Origin: Gymnogyps californianus
Taxonomy: Eukaryota; Chordata; Aves; Accipitriformes; Cathartidae
DNA: 64,000 bases
Assembly (NCBI RefSeq): GCF_018139145.2
Contig: NC_059500.1
Coordinates: 34,949,437 to 35,013,436, forward strand
Direction of reading: 5' to 3'
The notes under the pieces were generated by a model, which did not search any database, was not told the origin of the DNA, and saw only the letters and a list, made by a program, of their open reading frames with translations. The position numbers were made by a program, and so were the translations under genes. This document shows positions 39,703 through 52,561 of the stretch, piece by piece (within the stretch, counting starts at the first letter, position 1; every line of letters begins with the position of its first letter).

Positions 39703-42054
39703 ATCATCACAGAAGGGCTAAGGTTAGAAGAGTCCTTTGGAGCTGCTCTGGTCCAACCTGCTTGAGCTGAGCAGGGGGATTGGACCAGATGGACCTAGAG
39801 CTGGCTGCCCAGGACCATGTCCAGATGGCTTTTGAAGATCTCCAAGGATGGAGACTCCGTCATCTCTCTGGGCGACCTGTGCCAGTGCTCAGTCACTCTC
39901 ACAGTAAAAAGTGTTTCCCGGTGGTCATACAGAACCTCTTGTGTTTCAGTTTGTGCACATTGCCTCTTGTCCTGTCATGGGGCACCACTGGAAAGAGCCT
40001 GGCTCCGTCTTCTTTGCACCCTCCCTTCAGGTGTACATATACATGGAGAAGATCCGCCCCCAAGCCTTCTCTTCTGCAGGCTGAACGGTGCCAGCTCTCT
40101 CAGCCTTTCCTCATAAGAGAGACACTCCACCCCCTTCATCATCTTAGTGGCCCTTCGCTGGACTCCCTCCAGTAGCTCCATCTCTCTCTTGTACTGGGGA
40201 GCCCAGAACTGGGCACACTACTCCCCATGAGGCCTCAACAGTGCTGAATAAATGGGAAGGATCACCTCCCTCGACCTGCTGGCAACACTCCTCCTCATGC
40301 AGCCTGGGACACCGTTAGCTTTCTTTGCCACCAGAGCACAGGTCTGGCCTATGTTCTACCTGGTGTCCACCAGAACCCCCAGGCCTTTTCTGCAAAGCTG
40401 ATTTGCAGCCTGTTGGCCCCCAGCGTATGCTGGTGCACGAGGTTGTTCCTTCCCGGAGGCAGGACTTTGCACTACTCCTCGTTAAACTTCGTGAGGTTCC
40501 TGTCAGCCCATTTCTCCAGCCTGTCAAGGCCCAACTTGATGGCAGCACGAACCTCTGGTGTACCACCCGCTCCTCCTAGTTTTGTACCATCAGCAAACTC
40601 GCTGCAGGTACACTCTGCCCCATCATCCAGATCATTAACGAAGGTATTGAACAGGACTGGAGCCAGTAGTGACCGCTGGGCTCCACTGCTAGTTACTGAC
40701 CTCCAACCAGACTTTGTGCCAGGGATCACCAGCCTCTGGGCCTGGCCATTCAGCCAGTTTTCAGTCTCCCTCACTGTCTGCTCATCCAGCCCATACTTCC
40801 TCAGACTCTCCGTGGGGATGTCATCTCTCTGTGGGGAGACGGCTTCAAAAACCTTAGTGAAGTCAGGGGAGACAACATCCACTGCTCCTCCCTTCTCGAC
40901 CAAGCCAGTCATTTCATCATAGGAGGTTATCAGGTTGGTCAAGCAAGACTTGCCCTTGGTGAATCCATGCTGACTACTCCTGATCACCTCCTCTTCCTTC
41001 ATGTACCTGGAAGTGGTTCCCAGGATTAGCTGCTCCATCACCTCTCCAGGGATCGAGGTGAGGTTGACTGACCTGTAGTTTCTTGGATCCTCCTTCTTGC
41101 CATTCTTGAAGAGAGGAGTGGCAATTTGCTTGCCTTCAGTCCTCAGGCACTACTTTCATCACCGTGATTGTTCAAAGATTATCGAGAGAGGCCTTGCAAT
41201 GGCACCAGCCAGCTCCCTCAGCACTTGTGGGTTCATCCCGTCAGGGCCCATGCACTTATGTCTGCCCAGTTTGCTCAAGCATTCCGTGATCTGATCCTCT
41301 CCCACCAACGGAAGTCTTTTTTGCTCCAGGCTTTCCCTCTGCTCTCTGAGACCTGGGATTCAGGAAGGCCAGTCTTGCATTCAGTACCTCAGTCTTTTCC
41401 ATGTCCTGTGTCACCAGGTCGCCTGCCCTGTTCAGCAGATGGGCCCATATTTTCCGTAGCCTTCCTTTTGTCACCTATGTCTTTACAGAAGCCCTTCTTG
41501 TTGCCTTTTATGTCCCTCACCAGATTCAATTCCAGTTGGGCTTTGGCTTTCCTAACCTCATCCCTGCATGCTCAGACACTGTCACTGTATTTCTCCCAGC
41601 TTACCTGTCTCCACTTCCACCTTCTGAATGCTTCCTTCATGTGACTGAATTTGGCCAGGAGCTTCTTGTTCATCCACACAGGCCTCCTGACATTTTTGCC
41701 TGACTACGTGTTCATGGGGATGGCCTGCTCTTGAGCTTAGAGGAGATGACCCTGCAGTATTAACCAGCTTTCCTGGGCCCCTCTTCCCTCCAGGGTTTCA
41801 CCCCGTGGCACTCTTCCAAGCACATCTTTGAAGAGGCCAGAGTCTGCTCTCCTGCAGTCCAGGGATGTGATCTTGCCTTTTGCCCTGCTCACTCCCTTCT
41901 CTCTGGGTCCTGAACTCCACCATCTCATGGTCACTGAAGCCAAGGCTGCCTTCAGCCTTCACATCCCCAATAAGACCCTCCTTGTATGAGATCCAGCACT
42001 GCACCTCTCCTTGTTGGTTTCTCTCTCAGTTGGGTCAGGAAATTGTCATTGATG
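37396..42054 (-). repeat. Right arm of the 4,659-bp inverted duplication
   Basis: Reverse complement of 10487-15145, with four differences seen by eye (two substitutions and two one-base homopolymer changes that cancel in length). The inner edge is at 37396, where the shared text begins with GATTTAATTCAACAAG. The outer edge is at 42054, after which the sequence is still CR1 but clearly diverged from the left copy. The arm carries the 3' half of CR1 ORF2 on the minus strand and 2.3 kb of non-CR1 flank. Confidence 0.93.
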
Positions 42055-42204
42055 TCTTCCATGAACTTCCTGGATTGCTTATGTCCTGCTTGTTTTTTCT
42101 CTCTGGTAAACATCAGTGTAGTTGAAGTCCCCTAGGGCCTGTGGACATGAGACTGCTCCTATCTGTTTGTAGGAGGCCTCATCCGCTTGTTCTTCCTAGT
42201 AATT
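39703..42204 (-). mobile_element. 5'-truncated CR1 LINE, mostly copied with the right arm
   Basis: The minus strand reads as CR1 from within the endonuclease region to the 3' end. Positions 39703-42054 are nearly identical to the CR1 at 10487-12838. Positions 42055-42204 still align to CR1 (the same GDFN-encoding region), but by eye only about three-quarters of bases match the left copy. Homology stops near 42204, the normal kind of 5' truncation. The element is therefore a mosaic: an older CR1 start joined to a segment shared with the left copy. The 5' end coordinate is approximate. Confidence 0.85.
39796..42204 (-). pseudogene. CR1 ORF2 remnant, partial, in the right arm
   Basis: The minus strand holds the same reverse transcriptase remnant as the left CR1. 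The 189-codon open frame (40472-41041) has an identical translation, including SQHGFTKGKSCLTNLI and the defective FADG box. The endonuclease domain survives only as its last part near 42055-42204, because the element is 5'-truncated. An extra G on the coding strand (C run 40130-40134) shifts the frame near the VQRRAT block relative to the left copy. It is inactive. Confidence 0.83.
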
Positions 42205-45200
42205 TTTTTTCAGCCTAATATTGGAAATGAAAGAGGCTTCTAACCTAAAAAGCCATTGTAAGATATCTTAAATGTTTACCAGTCCAGATAACTTGAAGTT
42301 TATCAGATTTTACTCTGTGGGATGTCTGGCAGGGTCTGTCTTTTATTCTTGTCTGTTGAACTGATGAGATTAAGTGCTGTGACTTCTGCTTTTAGAGATC
42401 CTTGTATTCAGAGATTGACAGCATTGTGGATCAAAAATTATCTTCCATGAGCCATATCATCTCAGTGGTGATGTTTGTCCCTGGATGCTGATAGGGTATT
42501 TGTATGAATTAGAATTAAATATAATTTCCCTTGTAAAGAAGGAAGACTGTTACATTTCCTAGTGCTGCATGGCTGCAGGTCCATTGTAGCTTCTGAATTT
42601 GTCAATCATTGAACTTCTGATTGACTTACTTTGAAGTTGAAATGCCTAAAGGGACTTGTTCTACCCTTGTATAATAGGAATTTTGCTGCTGGGTTCATGT
42701 CTCATTTGTCAGAATCAATGCTGTATAGTTCATAACTCAATGTGATGATCAGTCTGACTTAGAGAGTAAACACTGTGTAACCAATTTCATCCTTATCTTT
42801 GTATTGCAACAGTCCCAGTCTTGGGATTTATTTCACAACATAGAAAGTTTTGCGAGCAAGCATTTTGTGGATCCTGAAAAGCTATTCAGGTGACATAAGA
42901 GTGACCTACAGAAGGTAACTTTAACACCAGTTCAGTGTATTACCTAGGTATGCCTCATTTGGTAATTTATTACTCCTTTTCTGAACTGATCCCAAATTTG
43001 AGCTAAAGTTGATGAAAGTGGTTTACATAAGAATGTTCTAAATACTGTGCAAGGCCCCAGGGTTGCTTAAAGTTTCAAAATCCTCCATCAATTCACTTAT
43101 TCCAGATTTCTGTTGCTGCTCTGTGTCTTTCTTTCTAGGTGCCTGGAATTACATCTATTTGGATGTTTAAACAATGATCTGCTGGCTGTTGTGATTACAG
43201 AGCTAATTTGTCTCTGTCCCTCTGTTGTCATTTCAATGACAGGCAGAGTTTTATTTTCTTTCTAGGTAGAATTTCTTGAATTTTTCCACTCTGAGTTGTC
43301 CTTTATGCACCCTATGAAAGAACTCCTTTTCAAGCATGCTGGCTTGATTTGGCACCTGTATATCTGTCTGGAACTGCAGTCATCCTCCTCAAAAGAAATC
43401 TTAAGAAATCTTAACAATAAGAACAAAAGGTAAAATGTTTTTAACACAGCAAAAGGTCAGATTTCTTGTGCCAAATCCATGCAAAGAAATATTTTAGGAG
43501 ATGCAAGTGTTAAGCAAATCGTTGAACAAGTATATACACTAACCAACCATGTTCTTGAACCTTTCACGTACATGCTGGTCGGGGCATTGTGGATTTATCA
43601 CATTCGCTGCACATGTCTGTGTACCATTTGTATACGTGTACTGTTCGTCTGAGGGGACTGGCAGTTCCAATGGTCAGAATGATCAAAGCTGCAGTTCCAA
43701 CTTTCTAACATCTACAAATCCCAGCAAAACTTGGGGGGGGGGGGGGGGGGAAGTTTATATTGCTATTTTTACAGCTTCCTATGCAGAGAGGTATTGGAAG
43801 CAAGTAGTAAAAATTCCTGGGAAAAAGAATCTATACAATATTAAAAAAACCCATACTTAAGAGTCTTGGTTTGTACCAAGTTGTGTGGTACCAGGTAATG
43901 CACAAAATTGCAAATAAAAAAGCAGCATCCCAAAGAGCTTAAGGTTAAATATAAGGTATGAATAAATGTGTTCTCTCCTTGCTCTCTCTTGTCTAGAGTA
44001 TCACATAATGGCTGAACTTCATTCGTGTAGGAACAACTGAGGTCTTCAGTTGCATTTGCAATTAATACTTATAAGGACAAAACTGATGTTTAGTGAGACA
44101 AAGGGCAGCTCCCTTAATGAATGCAGTAGTCTTTAAAAAAGTTGATAGTTCATGGCAATGTCTTTATGCAATTACCTTCAATATAAATGTGTCTGTAGAT
44201 AGAGACTGACGTCATGTTGAATATTTTCTTGTTGGTGACTTTATAACTAAGGAATGAGCTGTAGTGCATCTTTGATCCCTGCTTCATAATACCTAAATAT
44301 AACTTAGCCAAACTCTCAAGCCAAACTCTCAGATACACCATGCAAGCCGAGACACTGGTCACCTTTTCCAGAGGAGTTATTCAACATTTAGCGCATTGCA
44401 ATGTGGAGTGAAACTTAGCACCACAAGTCTACTATATAGTAAAGTTGCTAAAGTTGTGACCTACAGGGAGTGATTTACGGAGAGATGTTAAAGAGCTTTT
44501 TTCTTTTATAACAAAGATCCTTTGAGACAATTGTTCTTGCCTAACCTGATATGTAATACAGCTATTGATATGCAGAGTTGCATTACAAATATCGTCACTT
44601 GACATTTCTCCAATAGCCAGGTCACCTTGGTTGCAGAAAGTTTCAGTGGCCCCTCGAGGCCCATTAGTTATGAGATATTAATCATGGAAATGCACAGGCA
44701 GCAGCAGCTGAATCCCAGCCCATACCATTGAATGTAGTGAGAAGTACCACACTCCTTAAATGTCAAGAATAATTTCAAAGTGATCCTTAAAGTTATTGGT
44801 TTCTTTAAAATCACTGCTTGCCTTTTTTTTTTTTTCCCTTATGAAAAGAAACCCCTACATTTTAAAATGGTGTTTGACCGCTGTTCATAGCTTCTCACTC
44901 CAGAAGGAATGACTGGCAGTGTGGTCTGTGAAATGAGTAGTCCTATCATGACAGACATCAGTCAGAACCTATGGAGTAGGCAGAGATGGTGACGTGATCT
45001 TCTAGCCTAGAGCTGACATTCTTCTTTGCAAAATCAGAATGTGCAGTAGACTTGGGGAGCTATCTAAATTCTCCGCTACCTCTGCAACTTTGTGATTACT
45101 TTGTTATGGTGGGAAAGGTGCATCAGAAATATGAAGTGGTGTGAGTGGAAAAAGAACTCAGTGAAATAAATGCCCTTGCTTTCAGTACAGACTACTGCAA

Positions 45201-48200
45201 AAGCTGTATTTCTGGATTGTGTTCATTCCAGTGCATGATAGATCCTACCTAAAGGTGTATTCACATCTTTATTGGAGTTTTCCAAGAAATATTGCAGCAG
45301 GAAACTGACTCTTCTAATCTTTTTTTAAGATGCAAAACATTAGTCTCTGACCATGGCTGTCTCTTCCGGAATTTTTAGCCCTACTTCTACCAAAATCCGT
45401 TTTCTTCCATGGTGCCATGATGCTGGGGTCTGCCAGTCACCATCATTGTGGACAGAAAAAGAAAGTTCTGCACTGAAAGAACTGCTCAAATGGCAATGCT
45501 CTGTTTGCTAAGTACCTAAAAGATGAGGCTTGAAGTTTTAATACCAAACTATATTTGCTTTTTCAGGAAAGACTTCTTCAAAATAGCAGCTTTCTCAGGT
45601 TATCTTAAGGACCATAAACTGATTGATGTGGCTGTGGGAGTAAGGATGTATGAAACTCAGTGAAACTTAGCAGGAGCATTAGCTCTCTTTCAAGCTCTCT
45701 TTTAGGAACTTGGAGTACAATATGGCTATGTAAAGCTCTATTTGGGAGCCTGAATAGCAAGTAAGAGGAAAATATATGTGAATGTGGGATTTTTTTCCAC
45801 GTAGTTGTATCTTATAATATTTAGAGACTATACTTTTAGCTTTTTATTGTTTAAGACAGTATGTATGTGCAACCCACACAATGGAAACAAATCATAAGTA
45901 TCTCCTGTGACAAGAATAAGTGGTTTGTTTCTTAACAAAAAGATTAATATTTTATAAACTCGTGACTGCTGGTGACTGCAGAACACGCTAATAATGTACA
46001 CTGGGCACCGTAATTTCATATACTGTACCTCAATGAGTCTTTCAGCAGGTGCAGGTAGGAAGAGCAAACCAAAGCCAGACTAGACCTATTTACTTTACTT
46101 TGCTGACTGTTTGGAATGGATTGCAGCCACCAAACCATACGTCATCATCTTCTCGCTCTTACTGACCTCATTGTAAAAATTAGTCCTTTTAGCTGCTGGA
46201 TCTAAACTCATTACTACATAATTTTAGCCAAGACTTATAAAGCGACTTTATGAAAGTGGTGTTTGCTAGGCTAGAATAAGGTTTCCAAAACTAGGTGAAT
46301 TCATCCAGAAAGATTTTTGAACAAGGACTCTATTCATGGAAAAAAAATGACAGTTGTCCTGGTTGGCTTGGATGAATTGTACAGTTTGTCTGTGTGTAGT
46401 GTGGAGGAGGGATTCTGCAGTATGTGCTGATTAAAAAAAGCTCTGTGTGCTGTCGGGGAGTGGAGGCACACTCTGAAGAATTGCTCTGCCACTGGTGTCC
46501 ATCTCCATGCTGATTCTCTCCTCTTTCTGCTCTTGACTCACCGTCTTCTCGATTGCCCCTCTGTGGAGACTGAAAAGCCCCAGCTCAGTGCTGTTCCGTG
46601 TTTTATGACAGCTTCTTCTCTCTGCTATGTTCCAGTTCACAATAAAGCAATTCAAAACACTGTCTTCGATAAATGTGGCAGATATGTTTGGTCAGAAGAT
46701 TCAGTGAAAAAATCCAAAGAGATTTCATTTTCTCCTGAGAATTTTGAACTTATTATTACTGTGCTGATTGTATTTCAGCCCTTAGTAAATTATAGGATTT
46801 GCAAACAAAATGTGTAACTCTTGTGGGACCTCTCAAAGGAAGGTACACAGGGTCAATGCTGAATGTTCATATGTGGTGCAAAGATAAGAAATAGGCATGA
46901 TGTATGTGAGTACCAAGCCTACGGAAAATGTTAATATCAGTCCAAAAATGGGACAAACATTATTTCAAAACAGAGGGAAAGACTAAGCTGATTTAGACTG
47001 AGCAACAATGTGGCAATGATTTAAGATCAGGCTCATTCGTAAAAATAGTTGATTGCATAATTCTAAAACTGGCTTAATTTTTTTGAGAACTACGTTTTGG
47101 CTAAGCTGTGTGGTCTAAGAAGTGAGTTGTCAAATGGCTGTCTGCCTTTTGTGCCTCTGGCCTCTCTGCTCATATCTCCCCCACAACAGGAACAAACCAA
47201 ACATATTGGAAGGCTCATCATGTAAATTTACATGAAGATTTTGGATTCTGATGCAGTGCAAATATAATGAGTTAAAATCTAAGTGTAAATAAATGTTAAT
47301 TTTGTCTTTCTGGAGACAAGCCTCTACATTTAAGCATTGAAGAAGTAGTAATTAAACAAAAATATCAACTATATTTACTTGGTTTTCTGGTTTCTGTGCC
47401 TTCAGGATGCTCTTCATTCATGTTTTTATGATTTAATTTACAACCAGCAGGTTAACAGACACTCTTTGCAAATGTTAGAAAATTCTGAATCTTGTAACTT
47501 TGTTCTTTCTTCCAGAAGGCTTCAAGTATTTTTCTGCTTCTCACTTTCATACATAAATATGCACACATCCATATCTAAAAAGAGGTTTTTTGAGACCACA
47601 ATCTCTGACACTTCTGAGACTCTTAAAAGGGCTATAATAAAGTGCAGAACTGAGGGTAGTGAGATAAAGTGAATGGAAAGGTGAAGAGTATGTGACATAA
47701 GGTTTTGAGGGTCCTTATAGCAAAAAACGATCTGAAACTCAGAATTCAAAGTCAGGTCTAATTTTGATAATATTGTGGGCAGAATGGACCAAGGCACTGT
47801 TCCCACCAAGGACTGTAAAGTTTGAGTCCCGTTGTTTAAATATCTCATATTGGTGCCTCAGTACAATCTGCCTAAAACTGAATAGAGCTACATGTACTAT
47901 TCTTAGTGGAAAAAATCTTGAAATTTATGGCAAAGGTAGAAGAAGTTGGAGATGTACCTTCAAAGATGGATTAGGGAGGAGTTTCCCTTCTGGTTTGGTT
48001 ATCACATCCACAGCAAAGTTCTTGGACATCTTCTTGAAGCAGCTAGTACCAGATCCTGCTAGAGAAAGAGACAGAGGGTAACAGACCACCTCTGTAGCTG
48101 GCACATCACTCTAACCTGCTAAAACAAGTGGTATTTTCTTGTACTAGCTTTTAAGAATGGGGGTGTATAAATAGATTAACTTTAAAGGAAGCAACACACA

Positions 48201-50639
48201 CAAGCTTGGAGATCGCTGCTGTTCTTCTGGGCTCCTCAGGATCTTCATCTAGGTAAAAGTTCTCCTTTAGGCTGCTGCATCAAAACATAATATCCTCAGA
48301 CGTAAGGGCAATCCTGTCCCAGGGAAAGGATGTCGCTGTGGGCTGCTAGTGACAGCGCTTGCATTATGCAGGTTAAGACAGCTTGGTGATGGACTTATCA
48401 GATGTACTTGGCTTTTTCTCTGTTGGCAGAATGTCTGTGAGCAGACAAAAAAAAAAAATCCAGCTTGATTTGGTATTCATAATTATTATTTCAAAGGCTT
48501 GAGGGCCACCAATTCTTCCCCTCACCTTCAGCTGTCAGGTAAGTTTCTATGAGCTCACTGTGAGATGGGTCTTTCTTCATCTCTCGAATACCAAGCTTAT
48601 AACAATGACAAGTACGTATAAACGTACTTGTGGAACCTGAAAACCACAGATCTAAAACTTCTTTTCATGGGTGGTCAAGTGTAATATTTCACTTCTATAT
48701 TAAAATCTTTTTTGTTACTGTTGGTTTTGGCCACTTTTTAGCTATTACGGTAGCTAATGGATAACTGTAAAAGTCTCAGGCTCTGGAAGTGCTAATTTTC
48801 CTGTTAAACTGCTTATTTGAGCATTTCTCTAAAAAATTAATTTAAGAGATATGGGGGAAATAAAAATTATTTTAGATTGCATATTTCACAAGAACACATC
48901 AGAGGATATTTTTTTCTGTATTCCATATCAAAACATACTTTTTGCTTTGCTAGTTTAGATGTGCTAGTAGCATATGCAGCTTGTGGAACAATATGATTCT
49001 TTGGAAGAACATGTCTATATATTTTAGAGTCAGTAAATAGCTACCAAACCATCATCTAATTAGATTAAAACTGCAGCCTTCTGGAAAGAATATTAACTAT
49101 CGCTACCTCTGTATGAAGAATGCATGGGTATATGTCTGCCAAAGATTAAATCTGATAGCAATATCTGGGACAGTTTGTTTTTTAGGCTGTCCTTTCCAAA
49201 AGCAGTTTCATGGCTTAGAGTTTTACTTTTCACTTTTCTAAAAATGATTATGTTGCTGCTCATAAAGTAAAGAAGATGATGGTGTGGTGGGGAAAAAGAA
49301 GAATGTTGCTTTTTTATTTAAGGTATGTGGAATAATTCACATACAGGTATGCTGTAACTGTAAAGCTGAAATATGTTTTCCATCTTTCCTTCCATCCATT
49401 CATGTTCCCTCTCATGTAGAAGGTGAAAAACCAAATCTTTTAAAAGTAAGTATTTGTTGAAATATATAGTACAAGGTTACATGCAGATTTATCAAGCAAA
49501 ATGACACTTAAAAAGCTGGAAGAAGCTTGAGATGATCTCTGTGAGCAAGTTGGTCAGGAGAAGGTGATACATATTTATAGTAAGAAAAAACAATGATAAA
49601 ACTACAATAATTATATTGAAAAAAATTATTTTTGCTGAGGTTTTTTGGACATTTGCCTGTAAGTAAGTTACAGAAGTCATTACGTAAAATATGTATGCTG
49701 GCACAGTATAAGGAAAAGAATAAACTGCATACCTAGCTGATTTTTGTAAAGCCAGTTATTCAAATAAATTAAAATAACACGTTTAATTTAATAATTTATG
49801 TTTTATTATTAAATTAATGTCTTCTGTCTTCAAAAAACTCATATCCATTGACAAACCAAGTTTCTGCTATTAAAAAGAGCCAGCTATTTTCCTTATTAGT
49901 AGTAATTTTCCCCCCTCTGAACCTTAAAGGCAAGTTTAAGGCACTGTATAAAAAACTAAATATATAGCCTAAACAAAAAGGTGTTTCAAACATTCCTTAC
50001 ACACTGCGCTTTTCCAGAAGTATTTGCTGCCAGCATATAATCATAACTCATGTAAGCGGAGGCAATAGGCTGCTTTGCCTTTGTTGCTTTTTAAGAAAAG
50101 ATAACATTGCTTCTTAAAAACTGGAGTCTTAGGGGTTTTTTTTCCATCACTGAAATGGAAAAGCAAATATTTTTAGTAAGTTTTTCCATCTGTTGGAGGG
50201 ACTTAGACTCATGATAGGATTCACACTATTAAATTTTAAGCTAGATTGTATGCTAACTTCAGCATGGATCACTGTCTGACTTCTGCCTTCAGTCAATGCA
50301 GAGGGCAGTTCATTTTATTCTAAGAGAAGTGTTTTAGATTCTACAAATTTTTCATTTAGCTTCAGTGATTACCCTAGGCTGGTGCAAATCTATAATTTCC
50401 CTTAAAGGAACTAGTAGCTTCTTAAGGCAATCTGAGTTCACAGACTTTGATTAAATGATGTGTTCCTCCTGGTACGTTCTTTGGTAGTTGCTAATAAGCA
50501 GAGCTCCAACTTAAACTTAACTACAAATGGTTTTAAGAGTAAATGAGTTAGATAATAGCTATTTACTATTGCTACTATTTATTTACTAGCTAATAAGGAC
50601 TAGATGACGGCATTTCATGAGAGAGAGATGTTGCCTGTC
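42205..50639. other. AT-rich non-coding DNA, no gene recognised
   Basis: About 8.4 kb without a recognisable gene or mobile element. It contains a run of 18 G at 43733-43750 and a run of 13 T near 44823. Open frames are short and lack domains. Confidence 0.55.
43733..43750 (+). repeat. Poly-G tract of 18
   Basis: Eighteen consecutive G on the plus strand, an uncommonly long G homopolymer in AT-rich surroundings. The true length is uncertain because such runs are hard to sequence. It could form a G-quadruplex. Confidence 0.9.
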
Positions 50640-51195
50640 TCTATTTCAGCACAACTTTGTGTCGTAAGGACTTGCTTAAACTTCTGTTAGGTTTTATGAT
50701 TAAAGACTTACCTCCAGCCAGACAGAGGAGCCCAGCATGCCACTGGCAGGTGGGGTGACCCAACAGCCTCATGAGAGACCTAAGCCCCTGCCCCAGGAAA
50801 GTGTCAGCCCCACTGCCCAGGGGTGGCACCAGAAAGTCACCCCATCACCTCTCAGACTGAGAGGTGCGCTACCTACCGCAATAGAGGACTCTACTATGGG
50901 ATGCAGGGAACAGCATTTTGGGATTATGGAAAACTTATTAGGGGATGCTTAGGGGAGGACCATAGGCAGGAAATGGAAGAATCAAGGTGGTTTGGGGAGG
51001 AACAAGTGTGGAAAAATAGAGGGATAAGGGCCTAAGGGTTGGTTGCATGTAAAGAGATTGCTGGTCAGTATGTGTTTCTGGCCATGCCCTGTGCCTGATC
51101 AGCGCAGTCTGCCCTGTCTTCTCATTAAACTCCATTTCTGACTATTTTCCTGGGTAAGGAAAAATATTCTCTTTTCTGTGTGTGGAGGTGTAAGT

Positions 51196-51746
51196 GCCAG
51201 CCACTGGATTTGGACCATCGATTAGAGGAGGCCTGTGTGCCTGGGGTGCCAGCAACTGCAGACGCGGGGTCTTGTGCATACTCTGTGGTTATTGCTAATA
51301 TATCAGTGTGTTATCACTAGCATAAGCCAAGCCAGACTTGACAGTGAATAGGGCAAATGGCTTGGGAAGCCAGGTAGACAGCAGAGGTTTTTGAGTTGGC
51401 TGCTGGAGGAACCAGGGGATCCAAGCCAGCTACTGGGGACACTGTGAGGTCTGGGGGTTGGCTGAGAAACCCATTTGCATGTGTGTTTCGTCATGCATGA
51501 GGCAATTGGAGACTGGCGGATCTGTGAGCCATCTACTGGGTAGACTGGATGTCTGAGGTCAGTTACTGGAGGCATCCTCAGCATGTGTGTTGTGCATTTC
51601 TATGTGTGTGCAAGGGGGTTCTGTAGCAGCAGTGGGAATGGGGCTGCAGCCCTGGGGGGGCGCTTGCCCAGATGCCAGCAGCTGGGCAGACCAGGGATCC
51701 AGGGGCAGCCACTGGCTAGACTGAGAGTCTCAGGCCAGGTACTGGA
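51196..51746 (+). repeat. Degenerate minisatellite with GCCAGCTACTGG core
   Basis: At least eight variants of GCCAG(C/G)NACTGG occur, at 51196, 51248, 51425, 51528, 51558, 51674, 51705 and 51734. Two longer units, 51528-51576 and 51705-51752, share the order core, TAGACTG, a TCT(G/C)AGG stretch, a second ACTGGAGG core and a CATCC or GATCC end. The spacing is irregular, so this is an old, decayed tandem array. Confidence 0.65.
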
Positions 51747-51971
51747 GGGATCCATACTGTGTATCTATCTGTATACATATTTTCCACTAATGGACCTTCA
51801 TCCTGACCCTGACCAGCCAGCGAGGAGAACAGGATAAGGCTGTCGGTGATGGTTTTGTTTGAGTACTGAGTGCGTCTGTATGTGTTGATCTTTTGGCTGG
51901 CAGTGTATATACATACATACGTGTTGTACAAGTATGCTCAGGGGTGTGTGCCTACTGCAAATAAGTGCTCA

Positions 51972-51976
51972 GCCTC
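51972..51976. repeat. 5' target-site duplication of solo LTR copy 2
   Basis: GCCTC directly before the LTR matches GCCTC at 52557-52561 directly after it. Five-base duplications are typical of ERVL-like integrases; class I elements usually give four and class II six. Confidence 0.75.
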
Positions 51977-52556
51977 TGTCCTGGTTTCAGCTGGGATAGA
52001 GTTAATTTTCTTCTTAGTAGCTGGTACAGTGCTGTGTTTTGGATTTAGGGTGAGAATAATGTTGATAACACTCTGATGTTTTAGTTGTTGCTAAGTAGCG
52101 CTTATCTTAAGCCAAGGACTTTTCAGTTTCCCATGCTCTGCCGGCAAGCAGGTGTGCAAGAGGCTGGGAGGGACCATAGCCAGGACAGCTGACCCGAACT
52201 AGCCAAAGGGGTATTCCATGCCACAGAACATCATACTCAGCATATAAATGGGGAGGATTTGGCCGGGAGGGGTGGATCGCTGCTGGGGCATCGGTCAGCG
52301 GGTGGTGAGCAATTGCATTGTGCATCACTTGTCTTTTCTTGTGTTTTATTTCCCTTTTTTTGTTATATTCCTTTTCATTACAATTATTATTATTATATTA
52401 GTTAGCCTTATATTTTATTTTACTTTAGTTATCAACTGTTCTTATCTCAACCCACAAGTTTTACTTCTTTCCGATCCTCCTCCCCATCCCACTGGGAGGG
52501 GGGACGGTTGAGCGGCTGTGTGGTGCTTAGTTGCTGGCTGGGGTCAAACCGTGACA
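51977..52556 (+). mobile_element. Solo LTR of an avian endogenous retrovirus (copy 2)
   Basis: The element runs from TGTCCTGGTTTCAGCTGGG to CCGTGACA, is 580 bp, and has TG...CA ends. It is flanked by a perfect 5-bp duplication, GCCTC. It is clearly the same family as the LTR at 21678-22259, though the two differ at many sites and by small indels. A TATAAAT box is at 52243-52249. Where copy 1 has an ATTAAA signal this copy reads differently, so the signal may be lost or shifted. No internal viral sequence adjoins it. The 5-bp duplication favours an ERVL-like family, an inference from duplication length only. Confidence 0.87.
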
Positions 52557-52561
52557 GCCTC
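52557..52561. repeat. 3' target-site duplication of solo LTR copy 2
   Basis: GCCTC directly after the terminal CA of the LTR, matching 51972-51976. Confidence 0.75.

Noticed and set aside
10487..42054. A giant DNA transposon with 4.66-kb terminal inverted repeats
   Set aside because: The outer ends lie inside CR1 rather than at element termini, no flanking target duplication was seen, and no transposase-like frame lies in the spacer.
21678..52556. A single provirus bounded by the two LTRs
   Set aside because: The LTRs differ at many sites, copy 2 has its own 5-bp target duplication, and the 29.7 kb between them has no gag, pol or env sequence. They are independent solo LTRs.
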